A DNA stretch of 53,107 nt from Frankia sp. AiPa1 (GCF_023243075.1 NZ_JALKFZ020000166.1:1-53107); one strand, 5' to 3'. Positions 25,300-34,027 are shown, numbered from the stretch's first letter. Program-made: numbers and translations. The notes: generated by a model not told the origin, from the letters alone.

Positions 25300-25559
25300 C
25301 GTGGGGTGTGCCGTTCTTGGCCCTCGTGCTCGGCTGACCGCGACCTGCGTCTGGGATGGGACGCGGAAAGGTTGGCCGGCGGCAGCGTCTGGTTTCTGAC
25401 AGTCCACACGTTGTCGCTCGGTGCTTAGTATTCGGGTGTCACATCACGGTGGGTGTTGTACGGGGCGCAGGGTGAATTGTTGCGGCCGCAATCGCGGAGG
25501 GCCGCCGTCCGGCGCGACGCCACACCGCGCAAGCCCGACGCTCCCGGAAGGACATTTCG

Positions 25560-26480
25560 GTGACCGAGACTCCTGTGCTACCCCCTCCCTCCGACGCTCC
25601 AGCGGTGATCAACAGCCGTCCCGGTCTGCCACTGTCGAAAGTGGCACAGACACTCGGCCCGTTGGAGGACCTCGCCGGTATCTGGATCGGAACCGGATTC
25701 AACCTGATCTCACTGCCGGACTTCGACTCCCGACCACCGAGCACCGGGCCGCGGCCGTTCCGGCTCAAACTGAACTCCACGGTGGAGATTCTCGAGTTCA
25801 GTCCCATCGGCGGCGCGGTACCGAACCGCGGTTCGAACGGTCAACAGGACATCGACATCTTCGGCCTGCGTTACCTGCAACGTGTCGCCGACGCGACCAC
25901 GAACGAGGCGCTGCACGTCGAGCCGGGATTCTGGCTGAACGTGCCGCCCACCGTGGTCCCGCCCGGCCCCGCGACCGTGGTCCGCCAGGGCTCGATTCCG
26001 CATGGCACCTCCGTGCTGGCCCTCGGTGAACCGCTGACCGTCCCAGGCGGCCCGAGGATCAATCCGGCGGACTCGACGCCCACGAACAATCCCGACACCG
26101 GCACGCCGCTGGGCGAGGTCTACCTGAAGCCGTTCGCGCATCCGCGCCTGCCGCGCGGGTTCAAGCGGGCCTACGTCAAGGACCTGAACCTCGCACTGAC
26201 CGACGCGATCTCCAAGCAGACGATCACCCAGACGGTCGTCCTGCCGGTGTCCACCGCCGCCGCGCGGGGGTCGGCGACGCAGATCGGCGGGCTGGTGAAC
26301 ATCCCGTTCAACATTCCCAACGCCAACGCCACCCGCCTCGACTCGATCTTCTGGATCGAGACCGTCCAGCAGCCGGACGGCGACACGTTCCTCCAGTTGC
26401 AGTACACCCAGACCGTCGTGCTGAACTTCCTCGGCATCGACTGGCCGCACCTCTCGGTGGCCACCCTCGTCAAGCAGTAG
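25560..26480 (+). CDS. Conserved beta-rich protein, possibly heme-binding
   Basis: 306 aa, no signal peptide. Strong landmarks are GPLEDLAGIWIGTGFNLISLPDF, LEFSPIGGAVPNRGS, VEPGFWLNVPPT, VPGGPRINPADSTP, VLPVSTA and the C-terminal FLGIDWPHLSVATLVKQ. I recognise this as a conserved bacterial family (also in cyanobacteria) whose members are often labelled heme-binding or peroxidase-like. The GxWxGxGFN start recalls calycin/nitrobindin folds. A cytosolic lipocalin-like role is possible but unproven. GTG 25560 follows GGAAGGACA. Confidence 0.75.
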   Translation: MTETPVLPPPSDAPAVINSRPGLPLSKVAQTLGPLEDLAGIWIGTGFNLISLPDFDSRPPSTGPRPFRLKLNSTVEILEFSPIGGAVPNRGSNGQQDIDIFGLRYLQRVADATTNEALHVEPGFWLNVPPTVVPPGPATVVRQGSIPHGTSVLALGEPLTVPGGPRINPADSTPTNNPDTGTPLGEVYLKPFAHPRLPRGFKRAYVKDLNLALTDAISKQTITQTVVLPVSTAAARGSATQIGGLVNIPFNIPNANATRLDSIFWIETVQQPDGDTFLQLQYTQTVVLNFLGIDWPHLSVATLVKQ

Positions 26481-26904
26481 TGGGGAGCGCCGGGCGGAGC
26501 GGGGGAGGCCGGGCCGACGCGAGCACCCGGCCTGGGCGCGTCTGACTTTCCGCTTCGCCCCCAGCCCTGACCCGCTGCCAGCGGCATTCCCCGTCACGCG
26601 CGATCCCCTTCGGCAGGTTGAATCCTCCTTTCGCGGGCAGAACCGGACTCGGCGCGGATCACGGCGCCCCCGCGGGGCCTGGCCCCGCCAGAAACGTCCC
26701 GTCGCAACGCCGAGGAGCGCCTGTGTTCGGCTTCAGGAGGTTCGTCAACCGAGGCCCGGAGGCCGTCGAACCGACCACCCGGCTCATCCGGCCCGGCCTG
26801 GCTGGTGTCAACCGCGGCCGAAGATTTCAGTTGGTCAGCGCCGTGAGCTGGGCACTGAAATCTTGGGATGCGCTGGTATGGACGCCGAGACGTTGGTCGA
26901 TCTT
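26481..26904. other. Intergenic region with an AT-rich hairpin
   Basis: 424 bp between convergent genes; no convincing gene. The only clear structure is the inverted repeat at 26821..26864. Confidence 0.5.
26821..26864. terminator. Inverted repeat beyond the phosphotransferase gene
   Basis: Perfect 11-bp arms AAGATTTCAGT (26821..26831) and ACTGAAATCTT (26854..26864) around a 22-nt loop that has its own short CAGC/GCTG pairing. Located 41 bp past the stop of the minus-strand phosphotransferase. The arms are unusually AT-rich for this genome. A terminator is the simplest reading; a remnant transposon end is an alternative. Confidence 0.5.
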
Positions 26905-28056
26905 TCAGTCGGCAGACGCTGGTAGCAGGTGGGGTCTGTTGGTGCTCGGGGCGCTCTCGCGAGAGGTTTCGATGATCGTGGTGCTGTGCAGGGCGGCGCG
27001 GATGGTCCGGGCGGGGTCGCCGGCGTGGTAGCGGCGTTCGCTGGGTTCGATGTTGTCGAGGAACTCCTGGTATATGACGGCGTTGGCGAGGTGGCCCAGG
27101 GGCGCGGCGATGGCCAGTGCGCGGGCGGGGTCACAGCCGGGTTGGCAGGCTGACCAGGTGGCAGCCCAGACATCGGTCGCGTGCGCCCATTGGTGCTCGG
27201 ACAGGAACTCGCGGGGTCGCAGTCCGTCCAGGACGGGATGGCCGAAGTGGCTGTCGGAGAAGTCGACCAGGACGGTGCGCTGTCCGTCGGATCGCCAGTT
27301 TCCGGGATGGAAGTCGCCGTGGACCAGTGTGTGTGGCAGGCCGCAGGCGTCCAGTTCAGCGACCAGTTCGGGCAGGCGCTGGGCCAGGTCGTGGGCGGCG
27401 GTGAGTTCGTCGGCGGTGAGCTCGTCTGCCGCGTCACCGTCGAGTAGCCAGTTGACCTGGTCGATTAGGGCGAGTGGTGTCCGGTCCCGTAGGCCGTCGG
27501 GGACCGTTCCCGGCCGCTGGGCGAGCGCGGCCTGTGCCGTGACCAGCCGGCTCACCGCGTCGCGGATGGTAGCCGCCGAGGCGTCCCAGCAGTCTGTGCC
27601 GGGCACGTGCTCAAGCAGTACCCGTCCACCCGCGGGGTCAGCCGCCAGGACGGCGGGGACAAGCCGCGGGTCGACCTGCGCGAACGCGCCGATCACGTCT
27701 GCCTCGCAGGCGGCGAACGGCGGTGTGGTCTTCAGCCAGACCGGCCCGTGCGTGGTCGGGATCCGGAACACCCCGGCGAGGTTCCAGGTCTTGACCTGCT
27801 GCACCGGTCCGCTCGCGGGCCGGCCCGCGGTGCGCAGTGCGGTGTCGGCCCAGCTCATCGCCTCCCGCAGGCCCGCTGGGGTGGCCCATTCGGCTCGTCG
27901 GGCAGCGGGCTTGATCCGCGTGTGGTGGTCGATCGGCGCCGGTGCCAGCTGCCGGTCGGATGGTGGCCGGGACGCTTGGACGTGGTAGGTCACATGTCCA
28001 TCCCGGGCGCCGTCTGCGCAGTCTGCGCCCTCGACGTCGAGCAGTCGCAGCACCAT
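26905..28056 (-). CDS. Aminoglycoside phosphotransferase (APH) family protein
   Basis: A kinase-like fold of 383 aa with the APH catalytic loop LVHGDFHPGNWRSDG (Asp base and Asn) and metal site VLVDFSDSHFGHPVLD. The N-terminal half has VLRLLDVEG and TWNLAGVFRIPTTHGPVWLKTTPPF, where the Lys would bind ATP. The family phosphorylates antibiotics or small metabolites; this subgroup has no known substrate. ATG 28056 has CTGGGGGTG upstream; a start at 28089 is possible. Its 5' end abuts a truncated mscL gene on the other strand, so its original promoter may have been lost. Confidence 0.85.
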   Translation of the reverse strand: MVLRLLDVEGADCADGARDGHVTYHVQASRPPSDRQLAPAPIDHHTRIKPAARRAEWATPAGLREAMSWADTALRTAGRPASGPVQQVKTWNLAGVFRIPTTHGPVWLKTTPPFAACEADVIGAFAQVDPRLVPAVLAADPAGGRVLLEHVPGTDCWDASAATIRDAVSRLVTAQAALAQRPGTVPDGLRDRTPLALIDQVNWLLDGDAADELTADELTAAHDLAQRLPELVAELDACGLPHTLVHGDFHPGNWRSDGQRTVLVDFSDSHFGHPVLDGLRPREFLSEHQWAHATDVWAATWSACQPGCDPARALAIAAPLGHLANAVIYQEFLDNIEPSERRYHAGDPARTIRAALHSTTIIETSRESAPSTNRPHLLPASAD

Positions 28057-28083
28057 CACGGGCACCCCCAGTTCCTGCCCGAT

Positions 28084-28348
28084 GCGCATCGGCCTTTTCC
28101 TCAATGCCCTGGTCACATTTCTGATCATCGCGGCGACCGTCTACTTCATCGTCGTCCTGCCGATCGCCAAGGCGAACGAACTGCGCCGCCGCGGCCACCC
28201 GAAGCCCGAGGCCGAGCCCGCGATCAGCGACGAGACCCGGCTGCTCACCGAGATCCGGGACCTGCTGGCCGGTGATACCCGCCGGCTGCCCAGCCAGGGC
28301 ACCGCCGCCGGCGCCGTCCTCACCGTCGACGGCGAGCAGCCCTCGTGA
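28084..28348 (+). pseudogene. mscL: Large-conductance mechanosensitive channel, C-terminal fragment
   Basis: The frame encodes RIGLFLNALVTFLIIAATVYF (TM2) and, after a linker, the C-terminal helix SDETRLLTEIRDLLAG, which are diagnostic of MscL. TM1, the periplasmic loop and the N-terminal amphipathic helix (about 60-70 residues) are missing. Immediately upstream is the opposite-strand phosphotransferase gene. The first intact codons overlap the palindrome GATGCGCATC (28081..28090). An in-frame ATG at 28084 could make an ~88-aa peptide, but it could not form a channel. Confidence 0.8.
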
Positions 28349-28381
28349 TGGCCACGACGGTGAAGGCGGTCGCCACCCTCG

Positions 28382-29101
28382 TCACGTGATGGTGGGGGGT
28401 GCAGGGTGAGGGAGGGAGAGGCCGGGGCCCGCGGCGAGGACCCGCATGGACTCGTCACGGTCCCGTTCGATGTGCGCGTAGGCGACGCTCTCGGCCACCC
28501 GCTCGTTGCCGGACTCGATGGCGCGCAGCAGCTCGGCGTGGCCGTCGAGGGCGTCGTCGGCGTTGAGGTCACTGGTCAGGTAGAACAGCCACATCATCCG
28601 TCCGGTGACGGAGCGCATCGCCGAGCGCATGAGGGAGTTGCCGGTCAGGGCGACGACGGCCTCGTGGAACTCGGTGCTGTCCGTCGCGATGCGGTAGGCG
28701 TCGCCGGTCGAGACGCCGTCGCGGGAGCGGTCCAGGATGACGCGCAGCGGTGCCACCGAGGTGCCCAGGCCGACCTGGCGGGCGGCGAAGCGGGCGGCCC
28801 CGACCTCCATGCACAGCCGCAGGTCGAACAGTTCGTGCGCCATGTCGATCGTCCAGGTCGTGACCACGGCGCCGCGGCGCGGCAGGGTGCGCACGAAGCC
28901 GTCGACCGCCAGCAGGGGCACGGCTTCCCGCAGCGGCACACGGGAGACGTCCAGCTCTTGGGCCAGGCGCTGCTCGGCGAGACGGCTGCCCTGCGGGTAG
29001 TGGCCGCGGATGATGCCCTCGCGGATCTGGTCGTAGATCCGGTGTGACAGTGAGGCGCCACGCTCCTGCGGCTCAGATGCGGACGTGGTCGGCGTGGCCA
29101 C
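28382..29101 (-). CDS. GntR family regulator, FCD subfamily
   Basis: The N-terminal winged helix is seen: IYDQIREGIIRGHYPQGSRLAEQRLAQELDVSRVPLREAVPLL. The C-terminal all-helical FCD ligand/metal domain contains LFDLRLCMEVGAARFAA, FHEAVVALTGN and the HAELLRAIESGN helix with metal-binding His. 239 aa. GTG 29101 follows GGCAGGAG. FCD regulators usually respond to organic acids or catabolic intermediates. Divergent transcription from the racemase and amidohydrolase suggests it governs that operon. Confidence 0.9.
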   Translation of the reverse strand: MATPTTSASEPQERGASLSHRIYDQIREGIIRGHYPQGSRLAEQRLAQELDVSRVPLREAVPLLAVDGFVRTLPRRGAVVTTWTIDMAHELFDLRLCMEVGAARFAARQVGLGTSVAPLRVILDRSRDGVSTGDAYRIATDSTEFHEAVVALTGNSLMRSAMRSVTGRMMWLFYLTSDLNADDALDGHAELLRAIESGNERVAESVAYAHIERDRDESMRVLAAGPGLSLPHPAPPTIT

Positions 29102-29385
29102 TGGACTACTCCTGCCTTCTTCGGTGACGCGCGGGGTCGCGCGGACTGCCGGACCGCCCGCGCTGCGGCGCGTGGGCCGGATGGGCCATGCTCCCACCTG
29201 AGGCTTGCCGCCAATACGGAATACTATTTCCTTGATCCTAATCGAGCTTATATGCTCTGACCTGCGAAAGTAGCAAGTATTTAGCCCGGACGAAACAGCA
29301 GGTTGTATACCGTTTGCGGCGTGACGAGAGGGATGAGGTCGGCCAGCGCCGACGCCGCGCCGGGCGTGGTGGGGAGGGTGGCGCG
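29102..29385. promoter_or_regulatory. AT-rich divergent promoter region (GntR / racemase operon)
   Basis: Between 29211 and 29315 the DNA is far less GC-rich than the rest of the window. It includes AATACGGAATACTATTTCC, CTTATATGC and GGTTGTATACC; the last holds the palindrome GTATAC, and FCD-type GntR proteins often bind GTATAC-centred sites (general knowledge). Likely both promoters and the operator lie here. Confidence 0.5.
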
Positions 29386-30126
29386 GTGAGCGCGCGACCA
29401 CGGACGATCATGATCGTCAATCCGAACACCACCATGTCGATGACGGACACCGTCGTGACCGGCGCGCGGCGGGCCGCCGCGGCCTCGACCCGGCTGGTCG
29501 CCTCGACGGCGTCGCGCGGGGTGGCGTCGGTGGAGAGCAACACCGACGAGGTGTGGGGCGCCCTCGCCGTCGCCGAACAGGTCCGCGCGGCGGAGGCGGG
29601 GGGCGCGGGCGGGTGGCCGGTCGACGGGTATGTGGTGGCCTGCTTCGGCGACACCGGGGTGGACGCGGCCCGGGAGATCGCCCGCGGCCCGGTCCTCGGC
29701 ATGACCGAGGCGGCGCTCGTCACCGCAGCCATGCTCGCCAGCCGCTTCACGATCGTCACCCTGCCGCCACGGACCCGCGAACAGTCGCATCGGGCGCTGC
29801 GGCGCACCGGTCTCGCCCACAGGGCGAGCGTGTGGGCCATCGACGAGCCCGTCGCCTCGGTGCACGACGGCTCGCGGCACCTGCTCGACGCGGTGCGCGC
29901 ACAGGCGCGAGCCGCGATCGACGGCGAGGGCGCGGAGGCGCTCGTGCTGGGCTGCGCTGGCCTCGCTGACCTGGTCGGACCGCTGGCCGCGAGCCTGGAC
30001 GTCCCGGTCGTCGACGGGGTCGCCGCGGCCGTCACCATGGTCGAGGGCCTGCTCGCCCAGGGCCTGTCGACCTCCCGAGCCGGTACGTACCGCGCCCCGG
30101 AGCAGCCCTGGCCGGTGAGCGCGTGA
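29386..30126 (+). CDS. Aspartate/glutamate/hydantoin racemase family protein
   Basis: Cofactor-independent racemase with the two catalytic cysteines in VVACFGDTGVDAARE and LVLGCAGLADLV. The N-terminus IMIVNPNTTMSMTD is characteristic of hydantoin racemases, as are PVLGMTEAAL and PVVDGVAAAV. 246 aa; GTG 29386 follows GGGGAGGG. It overlaps the following amidohydrolase by 4 bp (GTGA). Such racemases serve hydantoin or allantoin-type catabolism, which fits the amidohydrolase partner. Confidence 0.9.
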   Translation: MSARPRTIMIVNPNTTMSMTDTVVTGARRAAAASTRLVASTASRGVASVESNTDEVWGALAVAEQVRAAEAGGAGGWPVDGYVVACFGDTGVDAAREIARGPVLGMTEAALVTAAMLASRFTIVTLPPRTREQSHRALRRTGLAHRASVWAIDEPVASVHDGSRHLLDAVRAQARAAIDGEGAEALVLGCAGLADLVGPLAASLDVPVVDGVAAAVTMVEGLLAQGLSTSRAGTYRAPEQPWPVSA

Positions 30127-30646
30127 GCACCACCCTGTTCCGCGATGTCCTCGTTTACGATGCCGGTGCGCCTGGCCGTCTCACCGGGCCCACCGACCTC
30201 CTGGTCGACGGCAACCGCATCGTGTCCATCGGTGATCGCGACGCCTCCATCGGCGACCGCGGCGACCGCGGTGCCGTCGACGACCGCGGTGCCTTTGGCG
30301 ACCGCGGTGCCCGCGACCGCCACGGCCGCGATCGGGTGATCGAAGGGGGCGGCCATCACCTGGTGATCCCCGGGCTGGTCAACGCCCATTTCCACTCGCC
30401 CGCCAACCATCTCAAGGGCGATCTGCCAAGCCTGCCGCTCGAGCTGTTCATGCTGTTCGAGACCCCGGCGGACACGCCCCGGCCCAGCCCGCGCGAGGCC
30501 TATCTGCGCACGATGCTCGGCGCCCTGGAGATGCTGCGGACCGGGACGACCTCGGTCCAGGACGACGCGTTCCTGTTGCCCGCGCCCGATCCGGAGATCA
30601 TCGACGCGGTGTTGTCCGCCTACGCCCACTGCGGCATCCGGGCCGC
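30123..30646 (+). pseudogene. Amidohydrolase (TRZ/ATZ/deaminase type), N-terminal fragment
   Basis: GTG 30123 overlaps the racemase stop. The N-terminal composite beta-sandwich is seen (LFRDVLVYDAG, TDLLVDGNRIVSIGD), then VIPGLVNAHFHSPANHLKGDLP with the metal-binding HxH and LEMLRTGTTSVQDDAFL. It ends after YAHCGIRAA. About 270 residues of the TIM barrel, with the remaining metal ligands, are missing. From 30647 the DNA instead encodes a solute-binding protein in another frame. A GDRG-rich stretch (about residues 40-65) comes from a repeat like GGCGACCGCGGTGCC. Not functional as an enzyme. Confidence 0.85.
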
Positions 30647-31447
30647 CTGCTGGTCAACGCGCTGCCGTCCTCGGCGATCCCGCGGTATGAGAACCGGGCG
30701 GCCAACTACTTCCTCCCGGTGTTCGCCGACTCCCAGATCACCACCAACCCGAACCGGCCCTTCTTCGCGACCCAGGCCGCGCGGATGGCGTACCTGCGGT
30801 CGATCAACCAGAAGCAGCTGGTCTCCCAGGTCCTCGGGGACACGTTCGCCTCCCCCGCGACCACCGTCTACGGCCGGGGCATGATCCCCGGTGGCGCGGA
30901 CAAACAGCCCATCACCTACGACCCCTCGGTGATGCGTGCCTACGCGAAGACGGCGACGGTGAAGAGCCTCACCATCGGCTTCCAGACCAACCAGCCCAAC
31001 GGTCAGAAGATGGCCAACATCATCGCCGCGAACCTGCGCGCCGACGGACTGGACGCCACGGTCCAGGGCTACACCACCGACCAGGTGTTCACCTGGTCGC
31101 AGGACCCCACCAAGGGCCCTGACACGTTCATCGACGCGTCCAACGGCCCCGACGGCGGCGACCCATACATGTGGGGACACGTGTTCTGGGACAACGAGGG
31201 TGGGATCGACTTCCTGCAGTGCGAGCTGCCGTCGGTGAACGCGACCCTCAACCGGGCCGTCGCCACCGGCGACACCAGCCTGTACGTCCAGGCCGCGCAG
31301 GAGTACAGCCGCAACGGCTGCTACCTGCACCTGTCGAACAACAACGACTGGATCGTCGCCCAGAAGTGGATCACGGGGATCCCGCAGGCACACAACATCG
31401 GCGCCTTCGACGTCGACTTCAGCAAGATCGGCATCTCCGGGTCCTGA
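30647..31447 (+). pseudogene. ABC transporter solute-binding protein (family 5), C-terminal fragment
   Basis: The reading frame begins without a start codon at the junction (LLVNALPSSAIPRYENR). It runs through FFATQAARMAYLRSINQKQLVSQVLG, MIPGGADKQPITYD, AANLRADGLDATVQGYT, ending FDVDFSKIGISGS. These match the second half of DppA/OppA-like extracytoplasmic binding proteins. The signal peptide and first ~250 residues are absent. A start at GTG 30719 could give a peptide, but without export. Its permease and ATPase partners are not in the window, so they were probably lost or lay elsewhere. Confidence 0.85.
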
Positions 31448-31453
31448 CGCGGC

Positions 31454-31505
31454 GGGCGCGGACCGGCGGCGGCATGGCACGCGTCGTCGCCACCGGTCCG
31501 CGCCC
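31454..31505 (+). terminator. Strong terminator after the solute-binding fragment
   Basis: Perfect 13-bp arms GGGCGCGGACCGG (31454..31466) and CCGGTCCGCGCCC (31493..31505) with a 26-nt loop whose edges can pair further (GGCG/CGCC). It begins 6 bp after the stop. Confidence 0.75.
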
Positions 31506-31523
31506 GATGAACCCCACGGCTGT

Positions 31524-31579
31524 TGAGCTCCATGCCCGATGAGCTCCATACCCGCTGAGCCCCGTAGCCGATGAGCACG
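31524..31579. repeat. 16-bp tandem repeat before the 2OG oxygenase
   Basis: Units TGAGCTCCATGCCCGA (31524), TGAGCTCCATACCCGC (31540), TGAGCCCCGTAGCCGA (31556) and a partial fourth at 31572. They run into the ribosome site GGAGGATAG of the next gene. Confidence 0.75.
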
Positions 31580-31590
31580 GAGGATAGACG

Positions 31591-32778
31591 ATGAGCCTCG
31601 AAGCGGTGCCCGGCGACGAGCCGAAGGTGGACGGGCTACCGGCGCCGTCCGCCCTGTACCTGGCCGGGCATGCGACGGGCGCGGACGCGAGTGCCGGGAT
31701 GGCGACCGTGACCGTGGTCGACGTCGGCCCGGCCATCCGGCGCACGGCCGGCGCGACCCGCGGTGACGAACCGGGCGCCACCCACACTCACGCCCGCGGT
31801 ACCGATGCCGCCCGCGCTGCCATGGCCGCCGACGCCGATGCCGACGCCGATGCCGATGCCGCCGCGGTCGCCGAGCGGCTTGTCGCGTCCTTTCGGAGCA
31901 CCGGGTTCGCGGTCATCACGGGACATGGTGTCCCACGGGACCTGTTCGACCGGATCTGCGCGGTGTCTGCGGAGTTCTTCGCCCTGCCCCTCGCGGAGAA
32001 GATGGCGGTCGGCTTCCCGGCGCCCGAGGTGATCCGCGGGTACGAGCCGGTGCCCGACGACTCCGGGCCCGCACGGGCGCCGAACCAGATGGAGTCGCTG
32101 CTGATCAACCAGCTGGAGCCGGTCGGCGACTATCCGGCGGGCAGCGTCGAGGCCCGGCTGTGGCGCTGGCCGAACCTGTGGCCGGCGCGCCCGGCGGCGC
32201 TGCGGGCCGTGTGGGAGGAGTACTACCGGGCGATGACCGCGCTCGGTGAGGCGCTGCTGGAGCTGGTGGCCCTCGGCGTCGGCCTGCCACGCGACTGGTT
32301 CGCCGGCCACTTCGACCGACACTTCAACAACCTCGCCGTCAACCACTATCCGCCGCGTACCGACGGGCCCGCGGGCACCGAGACGCCGCGCAACCGCCCG
32401 CACACCGACCACGGCGCGTTGACCCTGCTCTACCGGCCGAGCGAGCCGGGCGGGCTCGAGGCGTTCGCCGACGGCCACTGGTGGCAGGTGCCGTTCCTGC
32501 CCGGCTCCCTGGTCATCAACGTGGGTGACATGCTGGAACGCTGGACGGGCGGCCTGCTGCCGGCCACCCCGCACCGGGTGGCGGACTCGGCCGGGTCGGC
32601 GGCCGGTGGGCGCTACTCGATCGCCTACTTCCAGCAGCCCAACCCCGACGCGCTGATCGTCCCGGCCCTGCCGCCGACCTCCGGGCGTCCCGACTACACC
32701 CCGGTGCGCGCCGGCGAGCACATCTCCCGTAAGGAGCTCGGCTACCACACCGTGGCCGCGCTCGACGCCCACGCCTGA
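31591..32778 (+). CDS. 2-oxoglutarate/Fe(II)-dependent oxygenase (isopenicillin N synthase family)
   Basis: 395 aa. The N-terminal DIOX_N part is VAERLVASFRSTGFAVITGHGVP and FFALPLAEKM. The catalytic core has FNNLAVNHYPPR, iron ligands His and Asp in RPHTDHGALTLLY, the distal His in LPATPHRVADS, and the 2OG-binding Arg in GRYSIAYFQQP. The order and spacing are normal, so it should be active. A run of Ala-Asp pairs (about residues 80-90) comes from a 6-bp repeat. Possible roles include hydroxylation of a catabolic substrate such as a ureide or pyrimidine. ATG 31591 has GGAGGATAG. Confidence 0.92.
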   Translation: MSLEAVPGDEPKVDGLPAPSALYLAGHATGADASAGMATVTVVDVGPAIRRTAGATRGDEPGATHTHARGTDAARAAMAADADADADADAAAVAERLVASFRSTGFAVITGHGVPRDLFDRICAVSAEFFALPLAEKMAVGFPAPEVIRGYEPVPDDSGPARAPNQMESLLINQLEPVGDYPAGSVEARLWRWPNLWPARPAALRAVWEEYYRAMTALGEALLELVALGVGLPRDWFAGHFDRHFNNLAVNHYPPRTDGPAGTETPRNRPHTDHGALTLLYRPSEPGGLEAFADGHWWQVPFLPGSLVINVGDMLERWTGGLLPATPHRVADSAGSAAGGRYSIAYFQQPNPDALIVPALPPTSGRPDYTPVRAGEHISRKELGYHTVAALDAHA

Positions 32779-32801
32779 CCCGCCCGCCCAGTCCCGCCTC
32801 G

Positions 32802-32844
32802 CGTCCGGCGCCGGGGCGCCCGCCGGACGTCGGCCTCCGCCGAC
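32802..32844. terminator. Tandem hairpins between convergent genes
   Basis: Two adjacent perfect stems: CGTCCGGCG (32802..32810) with CGCCGGACG (32821..32829), then GTCGGC (32829..32834) with GCCGAC (32839..32844). Confidence 0.7.
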
Positions 32845-32865
32845 GGGCAGCCACGGCCCGTCTCG

Positions 32866-33510
32866 TCAGGGCGCGTCGGAACCGGCGTCGGCGAGGGTGG
32901 CCAGGCCGTCGAGGAGCCAGTCGAGGATCGCCTCGAAGCTCTGCGGGGCCTCGTCGTGGCGGGTGGGATCGGTGGCCAGGCGGGCGAAGTGCGGATGGCG
33001 GCCGGACGCCGTGACGCGGTCCAGCCAGGGGGCGGCCAACGCGGCGAGCTCCGCGTCGGTGCGCACGCCGATGCGGGCGCGCATCGTGTGCTCCTCCAGC
33101 AGGGCGAGACCCGAGCCGAAGACGTGGCCGAGAACGGTGGAGACGAATCCCATCCGGGTGGCGGCGGGCAGGCGCAGGGGGTCGAGTTCGGCGAGGACCG
33201 CCTCGTGGACGTCGAGCGCGTGCGGACCCCAGGGCGGCCGGCTGAACGCGAGCCGGGCGAACCAGGGATGCGCCTGGATGGCAGCCCAGCCCGAAAGGCC
33301 GAGGCTTCGCAGCGCCGGGCGCCACCCCTCACCGCGGGTGACCGTGATCAGTCCGTAGACGTGGTCCGCCATCAGGTCGGCGAGCCCGTCCTTGTTGCCG
33401 ACGTGGCGGTACAGCGCCATGGGGCTGCGGACCTCGAGACGGGTGGCGAGTTCCCGCATGGTGATCTCGCCGGTGGCCCGCCCGTCGGCGAGGGCGACCG
33501 CGGCGGCCAC
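32866..33510 (-). CDS. TetR family regulator, 5' end clipped
   Basis: HTH is present: ITMRELATRLEVRSPMALYRHVGNKDGLADLM. The C-terminal domain GHVFGSGLALLEEHTMRARIG belongs to the tetracycline-repressor-like C-terminal class. The frame starts GTG 33510 as MAAAVALADGRAT, which is where helix 1 of a TetR protein should already be under way; the usual preceding 5-15 residues are missing. Directly at this point the other strand becomes the middle of an FAD monooxygenase gene. So the original start and promoter are gone. The remaining 214-aa protein might fold but is probably not properly expressed. Confidence 0.7.
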   Translation of the reverse strand: MAAAVALADGRATGEITMRELATRLEVRSPMALYRHVGNKDGLADLMADHVYGLITVTRGEGWRPALRSLGLSGWAAIQAHPWFARLAFSRPPWGPHALDVHEAVLAELDPLRLPAATRMGFVSTVLGHVFGSGLALLEEHTMRARIGVRTDAELAALAAPWLDRVTASGRHPHFARLATDPTRHDEAPQSFEAILDWLLDGLATLADAGSDAP

Positions 33511-34000
33511 CGCCGCGCTGCGGGGCGAGGCGGGCCCCGCCCTTCTCGACAGCTACGGCGCCGAGCGGCGCCCCGCCGGCTGGTTCGCCGCCGACCAGTC
33601 CACCCGCCGCGGGCGCACCTTCCTCACGCGGGGCGCACCCGACCCGACGCTCGCCCACCCGTTGGTGCTCGCGGCGGGCGGCTTCCAGTACCCCTCCGGG
33701 GCGTTCGTCCCGGACGGCAGTGTGGAGCCCACCGACCGCTTCGCCCCGACCGGACGGGTCGGCACCCGCGTCCCGCACCGCTGGCTCGACGCCGCCCGCA
33801 CCCGCTCCACCCTGGATCTCGCCGGGCCGGACTGGGCTGTCCTCGACGCTCCCCAGGGCGATCACCCGATCGGGTCCGGTGCCGACTTCCTCGCCGCGGC
33901 GGAATGCCTCCTGCTGCGCCCCGACCACGTGGTCGCCTGGCGCGGTCGGGCCATGGATCAGGCCGCCCAGGTGCGTGCGCGCCTGCTCGCCGGGGTGTAG
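33511..34000 (+). pseudogene. FAD-dependent aromatic monooxygenase (PheA/TfdB type), C-terminal fragment
   Basis: The frame enters mid-protein with ALRGEAGPALLDSYGAERRPAGW, the helix after the FAD-binding GD motif in phenol-hydroxylase-like enzymes. It continues to the thioredoxin-like C-terminal domain ending LLLRPDHVVAWRGRAM. About 350 N-terminal residues, including the GxGxxG FAD site, are missing. It lies head to head with the clipped TetR gene, consistent with one deletion that removed a divergent promoter and both gene starts. Confidence 0.8.
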
Positions 34001-34027
34001 TCCGATCGGGCCCTGTGCGCCGCTCCC

